Of a stretch of DNA of 64,000 bases, positions 58,272 to 64,000 are shown in pieces (within the stretch, counting starts at the first letter, position 1; every line of letters starts with the position of its first letter). The position numbers and the translations under genes were made by a program. Location of the stretch: NCBI GenBank assembly GCA_032768795.1, contig CP136497.1, positions 498,501-562,500 of the forward strand, in the 5' to 3' direction. The stretch is from Tremella fuciformis (Eukaryota > Basidiomycota > Tremellomycetes > Tremellales > Tremellaceae). The notes under the pieces were generated by a model. That model made no database searches and was not told the DNA's origin. It was given only the letters and a program-made list of their open reading frames with translations.

Positions 58272-61173
58272 TCAGTCTTTCAACAGAGCAGGCGGCAGCA
58301 AGGCGCCTGCCAGCTTTCCGTCAGAACACCGAGATGACAGACGGACGGAAAGACATACGATGCACTGCTTGAGCCAGGCGGTGTTGCCCACCTTGCCTGA
58401 ATTGCGAATACTCGCAGGGATCTTGAGCCGCTCGTCCCGGTTCTCGACCAGGACAAAATCGTATTCGTCGAGATTCTCCGGCACACGCAGAGTCGCCGAG
58501 AAAGCCGCGGCGCCGAGGGCGTGCAGGCAAGATGGGACGAGAACCTAGAGAAATCAGCGTAAGACCAGGCGGGTGCAGAAGCGAGACTTACGTCGAGATC
58601 GGCGAACCTCTCATTACGCGAGTTGATGAATACGAATGACTTGCCAAGAAAGGGTCGACGGGGCGCTATCGCCGTGGCCGCCGACCACTCTGTAGTGCCC
58701 CAGCGATAGTCGACGAGCTGGCATGTCGCGTGATATCGGTGAAGCCTTGCGAGAGGCTTCCCGGTCGGAACCAGGTAGGATCGCCAGTCTACCTGAGAGA
58801 CGTCAATATAAGCCGTATGATTCGTGCAGAACGACTCACAGCCTTGCCCTCGGCAATATCATTCAGGTAGCTCTCGTCAAGGCAAGGAATGCCCTTGGCC
58901 ACACAGATCAGAAATTTGGGGGTGGTGACCAGGTCTCTTCCCAGCAAAAGGAGGAACGGGACATCCTCGAGTTGTGGATCGAAGGCCGACGCAAAACTGT
59001 TTGAGAAGTCAAACAGTCGCTGCCATTTCTCCTCCACTCGTCCGCCTAGCTTTCGGATGGTATCACTTCTCTGCTTCGTCAGAGCCTTCTTGTCGGTTTC
59101 TGATCCCGCAAATTTCGTTGATAGTAGGAAGACTTTTCCCGCCAATGGCGCATGTTCGGGTTGGCCAAGAGGATCGGTGTGCTCAACCAATGCGCCGCCA
59201 TTGGCGCGGCTTGGGCTGACTTCTTGAGTGGCTACAGGTGCTTTGTTACGTGTATCTCGTGTCCCGTCGGGTGCCCGTGTCGCCTTCTTGACCGAGGGAG
59301 AACCAGGTTTGGATCTTGTTTCGCGGCGGGCTCGCTTTGACTCGGTCCGTACCTTTGGCGCCTTTGCCCGCTTGGATCTCTTGGGAGGACGAAAGGTCTC
59401 GTCCGTAGGATCCCTGGGAGTCGAGCCGCTTGACTGAGACTCATTGTCGGACTCTGCGTCCGACTCTTGGGACGCGTCTGGAACTTGTGGAGCTGGCTCC
59501 TCTTTGATTTGCACTTTCGCTGGTTGAGCTTTACTTCGAGCTCTTTGAGGCGGCGCCTTGCGTTTGTTTGTGGTAGGCGCAACGTATGTTTCGTCCGTAG
59601 GGTCGGGACTCGGAGACCCACTGGAGGACATCAAGTCATCCAGTTGGTCCAATTGATCCAGCTCGAGTTCGTCTTCTGCCTCTGGCGAACGGTCTAATCC
59701 GTTCCTTTGGGCTTGGTTGGACGAGCCTGACGGAGTTCGATCGGAATCTTCGTGCGAGGCAAAATTGCCGGGTGCCCGCTCTTCGTCGGCATTAAAGTCG
59801 ATTTCTGGAAGGGGAATGAGCTTTGGAGTCTTCATGACCTTCTTAGATGAAGGCGCGGAAGGTTCGCGGGCCTCGGACTTCGACTTTCCGTGTCGCGGTG
59901 TCGAATGGGCCGCCGCCTCTTCATCAGATGCATGATGCTGCCGACGAGGGGTTGAGCGAGACGCCTTAGCATATGTCCGCTTGGGGGTGGGTTTGGGAGC
60001 GAGTCCAGGTAGACTCTGGTCGTTTAGGATCGTCGGCTCGAATCCCCTGTCGGGCTTTGCAGCTTGGGCTTCCCCACTCTCGAACGGAGGGGGTGAAGGA
60101 TCCGCCATCATGTCAGACTTGATATGGGTCTCCAGACCGTCAACGGTCGGGCTCGTTCTTGTTCCCTGAAGGGGCACATCCATGAATGTTTCCGGATTCG
60201 AACACGGCGTTTCCTCGATCCTCACAGGCTTACGCTGCTTCGGGGAGGTTTTGGGATTCGTGGGTCTGAGCTTTCGACGTTCGGACAATGACTGACCAGC
60301 TCGGTTGCTTGAGCGATTGGACCTAGAAGGGGAAGGCATCGCCTCCTGAGGTTGGAATGCGGCTTTGGGTGAAACTCTGCTATCATTCTCGCCATCATTG
60401 TCGCTCATCCCAGTCGCGAGCTGCGTGGCTTTGAAACTGAATGGACTTGTTGTCGTATGTGGCGCATCAACGGATGGCGCAGAATCCTGTGTGAAGAGAT
60501 TTTGACTGTAGCGTTCGTCCGAATGTAGCGCTATTTCAGGAGTGAGTTCAGCCGGCTGGAGGCTCCCGGTATCAAGGTCCTGTGACAACTCAGGCGTAAT
60601 CGAAGTGTTGGCGTTGTCGGTAGCATGCGCCGCTTCTAATGACCCTGAGAAATCGATTGACGTTGATAGCGGATCCAACACAGCTACCAATCCCGGAGAA
60701 CTGGGCGGAAGGTCTACGAGTCGTATCTCACCCTCAGCTTCCTGGTCGTTCTCTGCCGGGAATAAAGTCTCCATAGAGAGGCTGATTGCCGCGTGTCCGA
60801 TCTTGAGAGATGGGCGCTCCGGGCTCGAAGACTCGGGCGCAGATGTCCTCGAAAGAATCGGAACATTCGACACCGATCTGCTGCCCTTAGACTTTCTTCG
60901 AGAACCGCTTTTCGTGGACAAAGATTTGGTCGGACCAGGGCCATGTCCCCCTGTTTCACTGGAGGATGATGTATAGAGATTGCGACCCAATGTGGATCCT
61001 GGCCCCTTATGCGTGGCTCGTACTGGGTGTTTCGGCTGCGGAGTCTCGTCAGACTCGCGCGCACTCAACGACATGTCGTTGTCAGCGCCTTCGATGACGA
61101 AGGATGACGCTGACAGTCAGCGGGGCATGGTATTGAGTGTGGAGAGCTCACGCGAGCTTAGAGGGAGCCTCAT
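58272..61173 (-). CDS. Rad9/Crb2/53BP1-like checkpoint adaptor with tandem BRCT domains
   Basis: This is a DNA-damage checkpoint mediator. I chose the ATG at 61173: an 8-codon first exon (MRLPLSS) splices with a 43 nt intron (gtgagc to ctgactgtcag) in frame into SSFVIEGADNDMSLSARESD; a downstream ATG at 61074 is the alternative. The next roughly 600 residues are disordered, with many SP/TP and SQ/TQ sites, three related PTDET motifs and basic patches. The BRCT pair begins KVFLLSTKFAGSETDKKALT, with GGRVEEKWQRLFDF, LLGRDLVTTPKFLICVAKGI and WRSYLVPTGK. BRCT2 includes RPFLGKSFVFINSRNERFAD and ends WLKQCILAGALLPPALLKD-stop after a small intron. Four introns are present. No Tudor domain is seen, unlike Crb2 and 53BP1. 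Confidence 0.78.
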
Positions 61174-61720
61174 TGACACATCGTCTGTAATCGCAAGTCT
61201 ACCGTCTGGCGAAGCGTTGAGGGACGCTGCTGCCTACTCTGTGCTCGTCCCTCGTTGAGGAAGCGTATTTCCTTGAGATGAGAGGTAAGGAAGTGGCTTC
61301 TACAGTGCTGGCTCTGCAAAGAGTGTCGTAACCTCTCTGGTAGCCTTTGATGGATGAATGTATGAAACGAAACGGCAATGTGACTTTTATTTCTCGCCTG
61401 ACGCGACCAGGACGACCTCCACCGACCAGCCAGCTATGGGTGGCAATTGTAGTGACGTGGATATCCTGAAACGGGTCGGAACCAGGGTTCGGTCATGATA
61501 ATGAAACGTGGTCGACGATCACTCCCTCTTCCCCTGACAAGCCACCCCCCTTTTACAAAGTCGCCGCCAACCAGATCGTCATCGATTTCATCTACTTCCT
61601 CTCTCTTTCTATACACATCTTCAACCTCAGCAATCACCTCGAATTTACTTATACACCCCTCTCTATAGCCCCCTCTGACACGCATCAGACCCGCAGCCCA
61701 CTCTTCCTCGCCAGAGCGAC
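61174..61720. promoter_or_regulatory. Divergent promoter, BRCT adaptor / HD-domain protein
   Basis: These 547 bp separate two starts. On the BRCT side a three-codon frame (ATG TGT CAA TGA) overlaps the chosen start ATG by the sequence ATGA. The HD side has a long pyrimidine-rich leader (CTACTTCCTCTCTCTTTC). No gene is seen. Confidence 0.4.
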
Positions 61721-63064
61721 ATGCCCCACAAGGTCTACACACCAGAAGAGATCCTTCAACTAAAGAAGGCCAACATGACCGCCTCGTCCAACGCGGCACC
61801 AGCACCCGTCATCCTCGGCGCAGGAGGGAAAGCCCTCCCGGCACCTTATAAGTGAGGAAGCCCTGCTGGAGAGCAGTCAAAGCCCTGCTGACAGCAGGTC
61901 CACCGGTAACGAAGCTCTGGACACCTTGGCATTCCTGCACCTCCTTGAGCAGCTCAAGGCACGTATCCAGGCAACAAACGGTTCGTGGCTAGGCCAAGCT
62001 GACATAACAGGTGCAGAAGCGTTCGGGATGGATCAGAGAAGGGGTGAGTCCTGCTCCTTACCCTCCCATAGCTCATGCTGACTTCCAGGTCACCCAGCCC
62101 GAATCGTTAGTCCCACGTTCTTGCAACTTTTCGACGCCCCCTCCCCCACCCTTCCTTCGCATGAGACCGATCATAAGCAGTCCTTTGTTCAATGCGAAGG
62201 TGACACGCGTACGACTCTCGCTGACACGCGTCAGGATATCCGACCATATGTGCCGAATGGCTTTGATGGCAATGATGCTGCCCACCGACCCTCAGCGGCC
62301 GCTGAACATTGCCCGATGTGTCATGGTGCGTTTGACGTCTTCGGACCCGATGACCCGCTGGCCGAGCTTGGAGTGTGGTCTGAGCTCAAGCTGATTTCAG
62401 ATGGCGTTGGTGCATGACCTAGCCGAGGCTCAGTCAGTCGAGTCGCCTTCTTTCATCTTCGCCCGCTGACCTGCAGTGTGGGAGACATCACCCCGGTCGA
62501 AGGCGTTACGCCCGAGGTCAAACACCAGCTGGAGGAAGATGCCATGAATTCGTTCTTGAATGAGATGCTGGGTGGGGAAGGCAACACGGAGGCCCGCGAG
62601 CGGTTCAGGAGCCTGTTCGAAGAGTATGAGGCACGGGAGACGCCAGAGGCCAAGCTAGTAAAGGTAAGCCATGCGCTTCGAGTGTGGTCGATCTGTACTT
62701 ACAGGCAGGACTTGGATCGCCTAGAGCTGGCATTGCAAGCAGTAGAGTACGAGCGCTGTGAGTTCGGCTGCACTATCCGCCTGTCCGTATCTGCAGCTGA
62801 CTCTATAGCGCAGGACATCCGGACACTTCATCCGTTCTTCACTGGATCTATACGTCAGTTGCCAATGAGAAGATGTTCGGCGTCAGCTGATGCACAGCCA
62901 ACCTCGAGCACCCTGTGGTCCGACAATGGGCCGACTCGTTGATGGTAGAGCGCAAGCAGCTGTGGGCATCGCGCGGTCGCGCAACCGAGGAACGAGCGGG
63001 TCTCGAGGGCTGCGGTGGTATCGCATACAAAGAGCCTTCGACCGGTTCGCAGAACGGACAATAG
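61721..63064 (+). CDS. HD-domain phosphohydrolase (HDDC2/YfbR-like)
   Basis: This is a metal-dependent HD-domain protein related to human HDDC2, bacterial YfbR and yeast Ygk1, which are 5'-deoxynucleotidases. The start is ATG at 61721 (MPHKVYTPEEILQLKK). Landmarks are ALDTLAFLHLLEQLK, then RSGWIREGVTQPESISDHMC (conserved ESIxDHxxRM, first metal His), MALMAMML, CVMMALVHDLAEAQVGDITP (the HD doublet) and EYEARETPEAKLVKDLDRLE with the third Asp near LELALQAVEYE. The C-terminus has LHPFFTG and a tail of about 45 residues. Six or seven exons are needed. One junction, LEQLK|VQKRSGW, uses a GC donor (AAG|GCACGT). It is convergent with the Rmd5-like gene. Confidence 0.85.
61962..62011 (+). other. Probable GC-AG intron in the HD-domain gene
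   Basis: The only donor that keeps the HDDC2-type sequence LLEQLKVQKRSGW in frame is AAG|GCACGT, ending at gctgacataacag. A GT donor four bases later shifts the frame. Boundaries are approximate to a few bases. Confidence 0.5.
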
Positions 63065-63270
63065 CATCAACCACCAACCACCTTAATTATCGCATCAGTC
63101 ACACATCTTGTTGTTTATAGTATACGCCCCTGCTCGAAATTCGCGGTACCCCGCATGTCTGGACCATCATGTAGAGCTACCACGAGAGTGCATGAGATAC
63201 ATGACCTACAAACAAGATGGGTTAGGCTACATTCGACAGAAAGTGGTGGAGGGAGGAACGTCTCGCGTGA

Positions 63271-64000
63271 TTAGAAGTACAGGCGTTGCGCGGCGCTTTG
63301 CGACGTCTCGGCTGGGCAGTAGGGGCATTTGACTGGACGGCGCCTGAAGGTCAGCTCGACTTCACGCACGGAAAGCTGACGCACGCTGACTTGAGCATCC
63401 TGGCAAAGCTCTCTTCGGCAATGACATGACCGCACGATAGCATCTTGGGGGGGTTGACATCTGTCGCTTGTTCCTTCGAGACCGGGCAGACAAAGATGGA
63501 GTGATATCGCCGAGACGAGGGCAGAGGGACCTCCATCTGTCCATCAGCTGATGCCTCAATACACTTTCAGCTGTACTCACCGGCAGCTCTTGCCAAGTGC
63601 GCACGTTGCCCAGGTGCTCCCCCATCACTCTTCTCGCCTTCTCAATGACGTTCAGGGCTCCGCCCCGACTGCCGAGATCCACCACCACCTCAAGCGGCTC
63701 TTCCTTCGGCCATCCATGTCGGCGGCAAAACTCGGCGCGGAACATGCTGACGAGCGGCTGGATCGACAGTGCCTGTCGGGCAAGCTCGGCAGAGTAGGGC
63801 GACGGTGGAGTACCGCTGGACACGGCGGGTTCGTGATAAAGGCGAGAGGTGAGGAGTTGTAGCACGGGCTGGGTCGGGACGTAAACCATGAGATTCTTGC
63901 GGGCGTAGACGAGCGCCTCGGCTGCATTGGGCAGCGAGAGGAACACATGTCTGTGCAGGTGATACGGCAAGGGCGAGGGGTGCGGCGGGGCAGAGAGGTA
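63271..64000 (-). CDS. RMD5: Rmd5/Gid2-like E3 ubiquitin ligase subunit (5' part outside window)
   Basis: This is the RING-type subunit of the GID/CTLH ubiquitin ligase, which degrades gluconeogenic enzymes. Only the C-terminal part is inside the window. The CRA-like region includes AEALVYARKNLMVY, ELARQALSIQPLVSMFRAEF and LNVIEKARRVMGEHLG. The degenerate RING follows: MEVPLPSSRRYHSIFVCPVS, KEQATDVNPPKMLSCGHVIA and EESFARM, then a small intron and KCPYCPAETSQSAAQRLYF-stop, the C-terminus typical of Rmd5. The last exon runs 63335-63271. The N-terminal LisH/CTLH part lies beyond the window. Confidence 0.9.

Noticed and set aside
60035..60055. tRNA T-arm-like sequence GGCTCGAATCCCC
   Set aside because: It lies inside the BRCT-protein coding exon with no matching acceptor stem or anticodon arm around it.

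Overview
This window is nuclear DNA from a basidiomycete fungus, most likely a Tremellomycete-type yeast. The evidence is that almost every gene is broken by several short introns of about 40-60 nt with GTNNGT donors, CTGAC/CTAAC-like branch points and CAG/TAG acceptors. Genes are tightly packed on both strands, GC is moderately high, and the gene set is purely eukaryotic and fungal (ERMES subunit, Cet1-type RNA triphosphatase, Yat-type carnitine acetyltransferase, RGS-domain membrane protein). I see no rRNA, tRNA, transposon or CRISPR. The lineage call is an inference from gene style.

Layout. 1-7 kb: a truncated Hrp1-like RNA-binding protein, a membrane-anchored amidohydrolase and a Tcp11/Sok1-type protein. 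7-12.4 kb: a gene-poor stretch with the Sok1 leader and promoter, and a possible unrecognised spliced minus-strand gene (8.3-10.35 kb). 12.4-16.3 kb: three tandem, same-strand, diverged copies of an unrecognised cysteine-rich gene at a 1.47 kb period, the most unusual part of the window. 16.6-20 kb: an O6-alkylguanine-DNA alkyltransferase, an NmrA-like NAD(P)-binding protein and a conserved fungal membrane protein. 20.4-25.7 kb: a PP6/Sit4-type phosphatase, the 40S assembly factor Krr1 and a Rex1-type exonuclease. 26.8-33.2 kb: an amino acid permease, Mdm12 and the 60S assembly GTPase Nog2. 33.4-46.3 kb: an Nup159/Nup214-type nucleoporin, a carnitine acetyltransferase, an ANCHR-like zinc-finger protein, mitochondrial uS12 and the Cet1 RNA triphosphatase. 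46.5-57.9 kb: a Dnf-type P4-ATPase, a coilin-like protein, a small mitochondrial membrane protein, RNA polymerase II subunit Rpb7 and a Rax1-like RGS protein. 58.3-64 kb: a Rad9/Crb2/53BP1-like BRCT protein, an HD-domain phosphohydrolase and the C-terminal part of the Rmd5/Gid2 ubiquitin ligase.

Functionally this is ordinary housekeeping DNA: RNA processing and export (Hrp1, Cet1, Nup159, coilin, Rpb7, Rex1), ribosome assembly (Krr1, Nog2, uS12m), membranes and organelles (Mdm12, flippase, permease), signalling and genome maintenance. Head-to-head gene pairs share short divergent promoters (for example KRR1/REX1, uS12m/CET1, NOG2/NUP159). There is no sign of a metabolic cluster. Exon boundaries were deduced by eye from splice signals and reading phase.
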